From: Megalopta genalis
Lineage: Eukaryota > Arthropoda > Insecta > Hymenoptera > Halictidae
Length of the DNA stretch: 64,000 bases
NCBI RefSeq assembly: GCF_051020955.1
Contig: NW_027477591.1
Span: forward strand, 1-64,000
Reading direction: 5' to 3'
The notes under the pieces were generated by a model. It saw nothing but the letters and a program-made list of their open reading frames with translations. It was not told the origin of the DNA and did not search any database. Made by a program: the position numbers and the translations under genes. Numbering within the stretch: the stretch's first letter is position 1; each line of letters starts with the position of its first letter. Of the stretch, positions 22,244 through 31,300 are shown piece after piece.

Positions 22244-24696
22244 CCTGTCCCGTGTATGTATGATGGTGCGTCTGTTATTTGTGTATTGGGCGTTGTGATC
22301 GTCGAAAATTTGGTCGTCCGGGGATGAAGAGGAATCGGAATCTTCGTTCGCGGAGGAAGGTGCAGGAGGAGGGAAGTCGAGGGTCGATTGTGTGGGAACC
22401 GTTGAGGTTGTAGGTTGACGAGGTCCAGATGGTGTAGGGGGTGTCGGGACTGTGGTCGTGTTATCTCTGTGGAATTTGTCGGCGGCTCGTTCGGTGTCTG
22501 TCGACTGTTTTTACGACGAATGGCCCCGACTTGTTTAGATGGGGTCGGTTTGGTTGTGATAAGGGGATCTGGTACGGGATTGCGCGACAGGGCGTCTGCA
22601 TTCAGATTAGTCTTCCCGGTTTTGTAAACGATCTTGTAATCGAACTCGGCTAGTTTAAGGCGCCAGCGGAGCAATCGCGACGTCGGATCTTTAACGTTAT
22701 TCATCCAGACCAGGGGCTGGTGGTCCGTGACGAGATTGAATTTATGGCCGTAGATATATGGCCGGAAATAATGTGTACAGTATATTATCGCCAAACATTC
22801 CTTCTCGATAGTCGAGTAATTCAATTCTGCGCCGTGTAACAGCCTGGAAGCGTAGGCTATCGGGCGGTCTTTGCTGGGAGGGCCCTGACTCAATACTCCA
22901 CCTATCGCGTAACCTGAGGCGTCTGTGGTTACGTTGAATTCTTTTGTGAAGTCGGGGTATTGCAACAGAGGTTCGGTAGTGAGTAATTCGCGGAGAACGC
23001 AGAAGGCGTTCTCTTGTTCTCGATTCCATACGAATGGTTTATCTTTCTTCAACAGGGTTGTCAAAGGTTTTGTTATATGCGAGAATTTAGGGATAAATCG
23101 ACGGTAATAACCTGATAGTCCCAGGAACTCGCGCAGGCTTCGGATATTCTGGGGGCGCGGAAATTCTTTTACAGCCTGGATTTTTAAAGGACACGGTTTC
23201 ACGCCGCTTTCACCGATAATGTGTCCTAGGTATGCTACTTCTTTGTGCAAAAAGCCGCATTTCGAAGGCTGTAACTTCAAGTTCGCGTTGCGTAGGCGTC
23301 GGGCCAACTTGTCGAATTTCGCCCTATGTTCCGAAAGGCTGCGGGAGTATATGACGATGTCGTCTAGATAGACGAACAGTTCCGTTCCCTGCAGGCCTGA
23401 GAGAACGCTGTCCATGAGGCGCTGAAACGTCGCGGGAGCGTTACGGAGGCCGAATGGCATACGTTTAAACTCGTAATGACCGAACGGTGTTGAGAACGCG
23501 GTTTTCTGCGCGTCTTCCGGGTCCATGCCGATTTGGTGGAACCCATTGGCCAGATCGAACACGCTGAAGTACTTAGCGCTACCGAGCTGGTCGAGTATTT
23601 CCAGGATGCTCGGGAGGGGGTATGCGTCTGGGACCGATTTTTCATTTAGCGCACGGAAATCGATCACCATACGCCAACGTTTATTGCCGTTAGCGTCGGC
23701 CTTCTTGGGGACGATCCATAAGGGGCTATTGTACGGAGACTTGGATGGCTCTACTATCTTTTGTTCGAGAAGTTCCTTCATTTGCCTGTCGATTTCCTCC
23801 TTATGAATCGGTGGGTAACGATACTGCTTGACGTGCACGGGTATCGGATCGGTGGTAACGATTTTGTGTTTAACCTCGCTGGTTTGTCCGAGGTGTTCCC
23901 CGGGGAGATGGAAGATATCGTGATATTCCCGTAAGATGTCTTCAACGCTCTCTCTTTCCTCGCTACTGAGGTGGTTGGTGCTAATTATGCCCATTATCTC
24001 CTCGTAGCGGGAGGCAGAGAGGTGCGAGAGGTTGAAGATTGATTTAGTATATTTTGACTTTGAATTGCGGCCTTCTTTCGGCGCGGAGGTGGTACTTGGA
24101 ACTGGTACGTTAGGTTCTGGCAGGGTATCTGTTATCTCTTCCACCTCCTCCAGCTCCATGATCGGCATGGGGAGGTCGATTGCTTTATCCGTAGTGTTTA
24201 CGCAATTGATACGGATTTTCCCGCCGGATATGCGCGCCAAACAATGAGGTATTAACACTCCCGGTGCTATCTCGCGACGGCTGAGATAACCGGACTTCGG
24301 GCCAGTGGCGCTTATCGCAATGCAAGCTGACTCTCGTGGCCCTATCTTAATACGGTCCTTGGTCACGAACGGGAACTCGTTATCGTGCCAAGACAATTTA
24401 TTGTGCTTGTATGAGATCTCGGCGCCCTGTGAGAGGAACGCCGAGCCTATGATTCCGTCCGCGGGGATGGGAAAAGTATCGCTGACTACGTGGAATTCGA
24501 CTTCTACTGTCGCGATCGTTAAGATGGTGGATCCCATGGTCGAAACTGCGCCCTCCGTGATTCCCGTGATTTTTAACGTATTGAGGGTATCTATGATCAC
24601 GTCCGGTTTAAGCAGAGTCGCCTTTATAATGTTGGGCTCTGCTCCGGTGTCTATCATAACTCTTGTTATCTTGACGGTTTCCGGGGGCTCTATCAA
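22234..24696 (-). CDS. pol: Protease - reverse transcriptase - RNase H (pol, copy 1)
   Basis: Pol polyprotein without its integrase. From the listed 820-codon frame: aspartic protease with D16-T17-G18 and GIIG at 81-84; reverse transcriptase about 290-480 with D381 (VFDLANGF) and the YLDD box at 443-446; RNase H about 585-705 with D592, the EKE at 631-633, D658 and D701. It has no ATG of its own at the 5' end (first codon TTG). The frame is open upstream through the end of gag to the slippery site at 24858, so it is made as Gag-Pol by -1 frameshifting. The last 80-90 codons are low-complexity and overlap the integrase frame, and probably are not the main product. The TGA overlaps the ATG of the next frame. 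Confidence 0.95.
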   Translation of the reverse strand: MIEPPETVKITRVMIDTGAEPNIIKATLLKPDVIIDTLNTLKITGITEGAVSTMGSTILTIATVEVEFHVVSDTFPIPADGIIGSAFLSQGAEISYKHNKLSWHDNEFPFVTKDRIKIGPRESACIAISATGPKSGYLSRREIAPGVLIPHCLARISGGKIRINCVNTTDKAIDLPMPIMELEEVEEITDTLPEPNVPVPSTTSAPKEGRNSKSKYTKSIFNLSHLSASRYEEIMGIISTNHLSSEERESVEDILREYHDIFHLPGEHLGQTSEVKHKIVTTDPIPVHVKQYRYPPIHKEEIDRQMKELLEQKIVEPSKSPYNSPLWIVPKKADANGNKRWRMVIDFRALNEKSVPDAYPLPSILEILDQLGSAKYFSVFDLANGFHQIGMDPEDAQKTAFSTPFGHYEFKRMPFGLRNAPATFQRLMDSVLSGLQGTELFVYLDDIVIYSRSLSEHRAKFDKLARRLRNANLKLQPSKCGFLHKEVAYLGHIIGESGVKPCPLKIQAVKEFPRPQNIRSLREFLGLSGYYRRFIPKFSHITKPLTTLLKKDKPFVWNREQENAFCVLRELLTTEPLLQYPDFTKEFNVTTDASGYAIGGVLSQGPPSKDRPIAYASRLLHGAELNYSTIEKECLAIIYCTHYFRPYIYGHKFNLVTDHQPLVWMNNVKDPTSRLLRWRLKLAEFDYKIVYKTGKTNLNADALSRNPVPDPLITTKPTPSKQVGAIRRKNSRQTPNEPPTNSTEITRPQSRHPLHHLDLVNLQPQRFPHNRPSTSLLLHLPPRTKIPIPLHPRTTKFSTITTPNTQITDAPSYIHGTGCP
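22508..22513 (-). other. RNase H / integrase frame-change site (A5 run), copy 1
   Basis: In element sense the RT frame reads CGT AAA AAC AGT. The integrase frame (-1) has its upstream stop TAA on the same bases and is open from the next codon on. The same five-A run is in copy 2 (53304-53308). It is either a slip site (T AAA AAC is not a canonical heptamer) or a fixed one-base loss from the A run in the family ancestor. Confidence 0.5.
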
Positions 24697-24722
24697 GACG
24701 TGGGGTACGGCGGTATCGGGTC

Positions 24723-26165
24723 TTAATGCGATTCGGGAGACTCGTTGTGCTCCAGATCCTCTTGATCTGGTTGCTGGGCGATCGCGCGGACGGTTCTCGA
24801 TCTTCGCGGGTCCTCCCGACGGCCGTTCGATTGGGTCGGGAGGTTCTGCCCGTTTCCCGACATTTGTTCTCGCGCTCGGTTGTTAAATTCTCGTTTCCTA
24901 CACTCGTGGATATCGTGACCCAGATTTTTACAGTAAGTGCATTGTTTATCTACGCGCGAGGCATTGTATGTTGGTCTAGTTGGCTCGATGCGGTGAGGAG
25001 TCGAGCGATAATCGTCTTGGTGTCGCGGCGCGGCGCGTGTGGAGAAGTCGCGCCTGGGTTCGTAGTTATTAGTCGGCGCGCGTCTGTTTGTTGGTGCATA
25101 CGTGACATCACGGTATAGTGGTCTCGGAGGCTCGTACCTTTGATATGATTGATTACGTTGGAATCCCGCGCGATACGGCGACGGCGAGCGATAACGCCTT
25201 TCCGGTACGTTAGATTGCGGTTCGGAGAATCGAACTTCTCGCGGGTTGTATGATTGTCTGTCTGCCTCCGCTTCCTTGTAGCACGCGATCGCGGTGTCGA
25301 ATAATTTTTGGAGCGGGTATGATTCTAGGTGCCGGATCATATATTTTAATGTAGGGATTACGCCTCGGAGGAAGCTCCTCCTTGTTAAGTCGTCTATGTC
25401 GGCGAGGTCTGGGTGCGCGTGGTTGCAATCGATTATTGCCGAACGAAGGTCTTTAGTGCGGCCGATAAAATCCAGGATGTGTTCCGTTGGCCTCATTTTG
25501 ATGTTGGCCATCTCTCCGCGATAGTGGTCGATGGTATCGGAGGGTCCGAACACGTCTTTCAACCGGTTGCAAATGTCCGCGACTGTTAAAATATTCATGT
25601 CCTCGATGGCGGTATACGCGCGTCCTTGCAATTTGTTCACGATTAGTTTGGCCAACGTTTGTTCTGAACGGCTGGGTACTAGGTCGCGGGCCCGGCGGCA
25701 AGCTCGCGTAAATCTCCAGACGGGGAGATTCGTGCCGTCGAATTCGGGGACGGTGTTGCACGCGGCATGCATGGTGATATTCGTCATTTCCGTGTTCATT
25801 TCGGTTCGCGCGACCCTGGCTTGGGAAAAGGGGCGACGCGTGTCGGCGACGTCGTCGGTGGCGAAATCCGATGCTTCGATCACGGTATTGTCGAGTGAGG
25901 AACCGTGACGGATTTTCAATGCCTCGACCTCTTGTGCTAGCGCGGCGTTCTGTCTTTGAAGGAGCTCGCGGTCCTTATCGAATCTTTCTCTCGCGTTGTC
26001 GAAATCGATAGTGAGTTTCAACTTCTTTTCTTCGAATTTAGTTATTTGGTTACGTAATCTAGCTTCTTCTGCTCTTAATTGAGCCTCATATTCGCACAAC
26101 TGTTCTTGGGATTTCGCGGAGGGGGCAGGCCCTTGGGAGCGCGTGTTTCCTGCGGGGGTGGCCAT
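24723..26165 (-). CDS. gag: Gag structural polyprotein (copy 1)
   Basis: 480 residues. The ATG has a strong context (A at -3, G at +4) and lies 17 nt after the primer site. Residues about 20-85 are charged and heptad-like, a probable coiled coil. Residues about 135-300 match the helical capsid region of Ty3/Gypsy Gag (VWRFTRACRRARDLV, LRGVIPTLKYMI). An Arg/Tyr/Pro-rich basic stretch follows at 310-400. A single CCHC zinc knuckle (C409, C412, H417, C422) binds RNA in the nucleocapsid. The last 42 codons overlap the pol frame and contain the frameshift signal. Copy 2 Gag is the same length with only a few substitutions. Confidence 0.94.
   Translation of the reverse strand: MATPAGNTRSQGPAPSAKSQEQLCEYEAQLRAEEARLRNQITKFEEKKLKLTIDFDNARERFDKDRELLQRQNAALAQEVEALKIRHGSSLDNTVIEASDFATDDVADTRRPFSQARVARTEMNTEMTNITMHAACNTVPEFDGTNLPVWRFTRACRRARDLVPSRSEQTLAKLIVNKLQGRAYTAIEDMNILTVADICNRLKDVFGPSDTIDHYRGEMANIKMRPTEHILDFIGRTKDLRSAIIDCNHAHPDLADIDDLTRRSFLRGVIPTLKYMIRHLESYPLQKLFDTAIACYKEAEADRQSYNPREVRFSEPQSNVPERRYRSPSPYRAGFQRNQSYQRYEPPRPLYRDVTYAPTNRRAPTNNYEPRRDFSTRAAPRHQDDYRSTPHRIEPTRPTYNASRVDKQCTYCKNLGHDIHECRKREFNNRAREQMSGNGQNLPTQSNGRREDPRRSRTVRAIAQQPDQEDLEHNESPESH
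24812..24858 (-). promoter_or_regulatory. -1 ribosomal frameshift signal, gag-pol (copy 1)
   Basis: In element sense: heptamer G GGA AAC at 24858-24852 in the correct Gag register (Ser-Gly-Asn, residues 436-438), an 8-nt spacer, then a perfect 9-bp stem CCTCCCGAC / GTCGGGAGG (24843-24835 and 24820-24812) with a 14-nt loop. The -1 frame is open from here into protease. G GGA AAC is a slippery sequence known from retroviral gag-pro/pol sites, and spacing of 5-9 nt is typical. Confidence 0.85.
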
Positions 26166-26182
26166 CGTGGTGATTGCTCAGT

Positions 26183-26200
26183 ATCCCACCGCTGCCACCA
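26183..26200 (-). other. Primer binding site, tRNA-Leu type (copy 1)
   Basis: Reads TGGTGGCAGCGGTGGGAT in element sense, 3 nt inside the 5' LTR. It is complementary to an 18-nt tRNA 3' end of the form ATCCCACCGCTGCCA plus CCA, which I recall as the end of animal tRNA-Leu (AAG/TAG). Confidence 0.8.
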
Positions 26201-26348
26201 ATTTGTTACGTCCCGGGGATCGGAAATCGCGTTGACTAGTGAACGCGTCGAATTCCACGGAGTTTAAACGTAAATTGCAATCTTTTCGTTCACGCGGCGC
26301 GGGGCGTCCGCGTCTAACTGGGATAACCACGAGGCGCTTGCAGGCGAT

Positions 26349-26654
26349 TCACAATTCAGCACTCACCGGGCGGGGTATTCTAATCGGCACGCTGTTAGTA
26401 CGTCGTGCGAGGATGAAGTAGACTAGTCGTCTCGGGTCGGCTTCGGGGATCTTGGCGACGTCGAGGATAGAAGCCGGAACGTCGAGTGGCCTTGGCGTTG
26501 TCCAGGGAGTCTGGGCAGCTTGCAGCAGCTGTCGTAGACGGGCTTCTATGACGGCGTTAACCGTGAGTGCAGGATCACGTGAGTGTTGCGGGCGTTCCGC
26601 GTGGGATCGGCGTAGCTTCCTCAATTGATAAGACCGACCGGCGTGTTTCGGCAT
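26349..26654 (-). CDS. ORF inside the 5' LTR of copy 1 (uncharacterised)
   Basis: The same 101-codon ORF as in the other LTRs, here downstream of the predicted transcription start, so it would lie in the 5' leader of the genomic RNA, ending 184 nt before the gag ATG. Its last codons contain GTGAGT (26366-26361), a consensus splice-donor core falling between codons (phase 0, after 96 codons). It could be a first exon for env, an upstream ORF that dampens Gag, or a chance frame. Confidence 0.4.
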   Translation of the reverse strand: MPKHAGRSYQLRKLRRSHAERPQHSRDPALTVNAVIEARLRQLLQAAQTPWTTPRPLDVPASILDVAKIPEADPRRLVYFILARRTNSVPIRIPRPVSAEL

Positions 26655-26964
26655 GGACGTTAATACAAGCGTGAGGCTAATGCAACGTGCAAATAGTGGC
26701 AATGGTACGACTCTCTACTAGTGCGGCGCTTACGGGGCGAGCGTCCAACACACACTGGTAGAAAGGGCTATTTCTCTAGGAGAATATACGTTCGTGCCGA
26801 GCATACGGGGCGTGCTCCAAGGCGCACGGAAGCGTATTCACAAATTAAGAAAATTATCAAGTAAGCAATTGTCCAGCCGATACTAGACAGTAATCACCAA
26901 GCCGATGTTGAATTATGTTAACGTCGAAGTTATTTTAAGGAACTGGTAGTTGATAATAACTTTC

Positions 26965-26998
26965 ACTGAATTTATGTATATGAAATAAAAGTAGTATA
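26965..26998 (-). promoter_or_regulatory. Predicted LTR core promoter (copy 1)
   Basis: In element sense TATAC starts at 26998 and the arthropod-type initiator TCAGT has its A at 26967, a spacing of 31 nt. This would make U3 about 775 bp and place the 58-bp repeats in U3. No sense-strand AATAAA was found in the LTR, so the R/U5 border is unknown. Confidence 0.4.
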
Positions 26999-27380
26999 TT
27001 CTTGAATTAAAGTTACACTTGTAGACTTATACTTTAAGAGACTTAAAATTGTTAAGTACGAGCTAAGATTCAGAGTCGAAATGGAAATAGTAACGCGTAG
27101 CACTATGCGGAGTGCTGGCGGTGGACGTCTAGTCCAGGAGACGGCGGAGGTAGAACTGATGTTCCGAGCCGCTGCTCGGAGCTCCTCTGGTACGTCGAGG
27201 AGTGGGGGTCGCTGCTTGCGCGCGCTCGGTGCGGCGGAGAGTGGGGCTGCCTACGTCAGAGGTACGGGGCGCCGGCGTAGGCGTCGAGACGGCGGCCGGG
27301 AAAGTGAAGCAGGTATACAAGGGTTGAAAGGGTCGTGAAGGGTAGGCGAGGGCAAGATAAGTTAAATTTTGTGTAATGGT

Positions 27381-27531
27381 AAGGGATCTTAAAAGGGTAG
27401 GCGAGAGGAAAAGTGCAAGTGGAGATCTATGTATCGATAAGGGATCTTAAAAGGGTAGGCGAGAGGAAAAGTGCAAGTGGAGATCTATGTATCGATAAGG
27501 GATCTTAAAAGGGTTAGCGAGAGGAAAAGTG
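27381..27531 (-). repeat. 58-bp tandem repeats in LTR (2 complete + 1 partial)
   Basis: Units at 27381-27438 and 27439-27496 and a 35-bp partial at 27497-27531, same sequence as in the 3' LTR, one unit fewer. Confidence 0.93.
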
Positions 27532-27742
27532 GTTGTACGGAAGAACGGCGACAGGCTGGCGCGACGGGTTGGCGCCAGTACTATGTTTGACTTAAGGTGT
27601 ATTATGCGCGGTGCTATGCATGCGAATCGGTATAGTTGTTATTACTTAATTGTCTACCGGCTAACCTATGCTTATCGGCTATTCGTATATAAAGTCTTAC
27701 ATGATAATTTACACGCTACGCAATACGTCGCGAGACGTAACA

Positions 27743-27746
27743 CTCC
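27743..27746. other. Target-site duplication CTCC, right of copy 1
   Basis: Matches CTCC at 17041-17044 and is followed by AAATCATGCG, continuing the interrupted satellite subunit. Confidence 0.93.
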
Positions 27747-27967
27747 AAATCATGCGAAATGAACATTTAAGTTTCAAATTCATACGAATTACACGATTAA
27801 GTCTCAAATCCACGCGAAACAAACGATTTATCTTCAATATCATGCGAAACACGCGATTTCGATTCAAATTCGTGCGAAATACGCCATTTTCAAGAAGCGA
27901 ATAAGCTTCAAATCATGCGAAATGAACAATTTAGCTTCAAATTCATGCGAATTACACGAATTAGCTT
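27747..27967 (+). repeat. Satellite remnant, subtype Y, orientation A
   Basis: About 1.4 monomers continuing the array cut by copy 1 (spacer GCCATTTTCAAGAAG, then CGAATAAGCTTC). It ends abruptly where the orientation inverts. Confidence 0.92.
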
Positions 27968-27972
27968 GAAAC
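27964..27972. other. Satellite inversion junction
   Basis: Left of here the sequence reads in orientation A (ACACGAATTAGCTT); right of here it reads in orientation B (GAAACTAAATCATTTG). About 2 bp (TT) could belong to either side. The subtype changes from Y to X at the same point and the two arms meet out of phase, so it is not a simple palindrome. Confidence 0.88.
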
Positions 27973-28140
27973 TAAATCATTTGTTTAAAATCGCTATTTC
28001 GCACGAATTCAAAGCGAAATCGTGTATATCGCATGATATTGGAGCTAAATCGTATGTTTCGCGTCGATTTAAAGCTGATTCGTGTATTTCGCATGAATCT
28101 GAAGCTAAATTGTTCATATCGCATGAATTTGAAGCTAAAT

Positions 28141-28346
28141 CGTTTGTTTAAAATCGCTATTTCGCACGAATTTGAAGCGAAATCGATTATTTAAAAACAC
28201 TATTTCGCACGGATTTGAAGCGAAATCGTGTGTTTCGCATGATATTGAAGCTAAATCGTATGTTTCGCGTTGATTTAAAGCTAATTCGTGTATTTCGCAT
28301 GAATCTGAAGCTAAATTGTCCATTTCGCATGAATTTGAAGCTAAAT
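28141..28346 (-). repeat. 206-bp variant monomer (example)
   Basis: The interval between successive TTGTTTAAAATCG landmarks is 206 bp here instead of 163. The extra 43 bp is a second, diverged copy of the long subunit, marked by CGATTATTTAAAA and CGCACGGATTTG. The same marker recurs near 29967, 31163, 32670, 34183, 39182, 40001, 42932, 44889, 59707, 60570 and several times after 60.7 kb. Confidence 0.82.
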
Positions 28347-31300
28347 CGTTTGTTTAAAATCGCTATTTCGCACGAATTCGAAGCGAAATCGTGTATATCG
28401 CATGATATTGGAGCTAAATCGTATATTTCGCGTTGATTTAAAGCTGATTCGTGTATTTCGCATGAATCTGAAGCTAAATTGTTCATATCGCATGAATTTG
28501 AAGCTAAATCGTTTGTTTAAAATCGCTATTTCGCACGAATTCGAAGCGAAATCGTGTATATCGCATGATATTGAATCTAAATCGTATGTTTCGCGTTGAT
28601 TTAAAGATAATTCGTGTATTTCGTATGAATCTGAAGCTAAATTGTTCCTTTCGCATGAATTTGAATCTAAATCGTTTGTTTAAAATCGCTATATCGCACG
28701 AATTCGAAGCGAAATCGTGTATATCGCATTATATTGGAGCTAAATCGTATGTTTCGCGTTGATTTAGAGCTGATTCGTGTATTTCGCATGAATCTGAAGC
28801 TAAATTGTTCATATCGCATGAATTTGAATCTAAATCGTTTGTTTAAAATCGCTATTTCGCACGAATTTGAAGCGAAATAGTGTATATCGCATGATATTGA
28901 ATCTAAATCGTATGTTTCGCGTTGATTTAAAGCTAATTCGTGTATTTCGTATGAATCTGAAGCTAAATTGTTCATTTCGCATGAATTTGAAGCTAAATCG
29001 TTTGTTTAAAATCGCTATTTCGCACGAATTCGAAGCGAAATCGTGTATATCGCATGATATTGGAGCTAAATCGTATGTTTCGCGTTGATTTAAAGCTGAT
29101 TCGTGTATTTCGCATGAATCTGAAGCTAAATTGTTCATATCGCATGAATTTGAATCTAAATCGTTTGTTTAAAATCGCTATTTCGCACGAATTCGAAGCG
29201 AAATCGTGTATATCGCAAGATATTGGAGCTAAATCGTATGTTTCACGTTGATTTAAAGCTGATTCGTGTATTTCGCATGAATCTGAAGCTAAATTGTTCA
29301 TATCGCATGAATTTGAATCTAAATCGTTTGTTTAAAATCGCTATTTCGCACGAATTTGAAGCGAAATCGTGTGTTTCGCATGATATTGAAGCTAAATCGT
29401 ATGTTTCGCGTTGATTTAAAGCTGATTCGTGTATTTCGCATGAATCTGAAGCTAAATTGTTCATATCGCATGAATTTGAATCTAAATCGTTTGTTTAAAA
29501 TCGCTATTTCGCACGAATTTGAAGCGGAGTAGTGTATATCGCATGATATTGAATCTAAATCGTATGTTTCGCGTTGATTTAAAGCTAATTCGTGTATTTC
29601 GTATGAATCTGAAGCTAAATTGTTCGTTTCGCACGAATTTGAAGCGAAATAGTGTATATCGCATGATATTGAATCTCAATCGTATGTTTTGCGTTGATTT
29701 AAAGCTAATTCGTGTATTTCGTATGAATCTGAAGCTAAATTGTTCATTTCGCATGAATTTGAAACTAAATCATTTGTTTAAAATCGCTATTTCGCACGAA
29801 TTCAAAGCGAAATCGTGTATATCGCATGATATTGGAGCTAAATCGTATGTTTCGCGTCGATTTGAAGCTGATTCGTGTATTTCGCATGAATCTGAAGCTA
29901 AATTGTTCATATCGCATGAATTTGAAGCTAAATCGTTTGTTTAAAATCGCTATTTCGCACGAATTTGAAGCGAAATCGATTATTTAAAATCGTTATTTCG
30001 CACGGATTTGAAGCGAAATCGTGTGTTTCGCATGATATTGAAGCTAAATCGTATGTTTCGCGTTGATTTAAAGCTAATTCGTGTATTTCGCATGAATCTG
30101 AAGCTAAATTGTCCATTTCGCATGAATTTGAAGCTAAATCGTTTGTTTAAAATCGCTATTTCGCACGAATTCGAAGCGAAATCGTGTATATCGCATGATA
30201 TTGGAGCTAAATCGTATGTTTCGCGTTGATTTAAAACTGATTCGTGTATTTCGCATGAATCTGAAGCTAAATTGTTCATATCGCATGAATTTGAAGCTAA
30301 ATCGTTTGTTTAAAATCGCTATTTCGCACGAATTTGAAGCGAAATCGTGTGTTTCGCATGATATTGAAGCTAAATCGTATGTTTCGCGTTGATTTAAAGC
30401 TGATTCGTGTATTTCGCATGAATCTGAAGCTAAATTGTTCATATCGCATGAATTTGAATCTAAATCGTTTGTTTAAAATCGCTATTTCGCACGAATTTGA
30501 AGCGGAGTAGTGTATATCGCATGATATTGAATCTAAATCGTATGTTTCGCGTTGATTTAAAGCTAATTCGTGTATTTCGTATGAATCTGAAGCTAAATTG
30601 TTCCTTTCGCATGAATTTGAATCTAAATCGTTTGTTTAAAATCGCTATATCGCACGAATTTGAAGCTAAATCGTGTGTTTTGCATGATATTGGAGCTAAA
30701 TCGTATGTTTCGCGTTGATTTAAAGCTGATTCGTGTATTTCGCATGAATCTGAAGCTAAATTGTTCATATCGCATGAATTTGAATCTAAATCGTTTGTTT
30801 AAAATCGCTATTTCGCACGAATTTGAAGCGAAATAGTGTATATCGCATGATATTGAATCTAAATCGTATGTTTTGCGTTGATTTAAATCTAATTCGTGTA
30901 TTTCGTATGAATCTGAAGCTAAATTGTTCATTTCGCATGAATTTGAAGCTAAATCATTTGTTTAAAATCGCTATTTCGCACGAATTCAAAGCGAAATCGT
31001 GTATATCGCATGATATTGGAGCTAAATCCTATGTTTCGCGTTGATTTAAAGCTGATTCGTGTATTTCGCATGAATCTGAAGCTAAATTGTTCATATCGCA
31101 TGAATTTGAAGCTAAATCGTTTGTTTAAAATCGCTATATCGCACGAATTTGAAGCGAAATCGATTATTTAAAATCGTTATTTCGCACGGATTTGAAGCGA
31201 AATCCTGTGTTTCGCATGATATTGAAGCTAAATCGTATGTTTCGCGTTGATTTAAAGCTAATTCGTGTATTTCGCATGAATCTGAAGCTAAATTGTCCAT

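Larger units (their letters stand above)
17045..27742 (-). mobile_element. Ty3/Gypsy-type LTR retroelement with env, copy 1 (apparently full length)
   Basis: A 10,698-bp element on the minus strand inside satellite DNA. In element order: 5' LTR (26204-27742), primer site, gag, protease-RT-RNase H, integrase joined to envelope, polypurine tract, 3' LTR (17045-18641). LTRs begin TG and end CA, with a 9-bp perfect terminal inverted repeat TGTTACGTC/GACGTAACA. The domain order RT-RNase H-integrase marks Metaviridae (Ty3/Gypsy), and an env after integrase gives an errantivirus-like layout. By eye the two LTRs differ only by one 58-bp tandem unit, so insertion is recent. All catalytic motifs are present; the one departure from a standard pol is a frame change between RNase H and integrase, shared with copy 2. 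Confidence 0.97.
26204..27742 (-). repeat. 5' LTR of copy 1 (1,539 bp)
   Basis: Same ends as the 3' LTR (TGTTACGTC...GACGTAACA) and no substitution noticed between them; it has two complete 58-bp units instead of three. It would supply the promoter, the LTR ORF and the possible splice donor for copy 1. Confidence 0.96.

Noticed and set aside
24305..24886. 193-codon frame antisense to protease and the gag end
   Set aside because: Antisense to the DTG protease region; no known motif, and explained by codon constraints of the sense gene.
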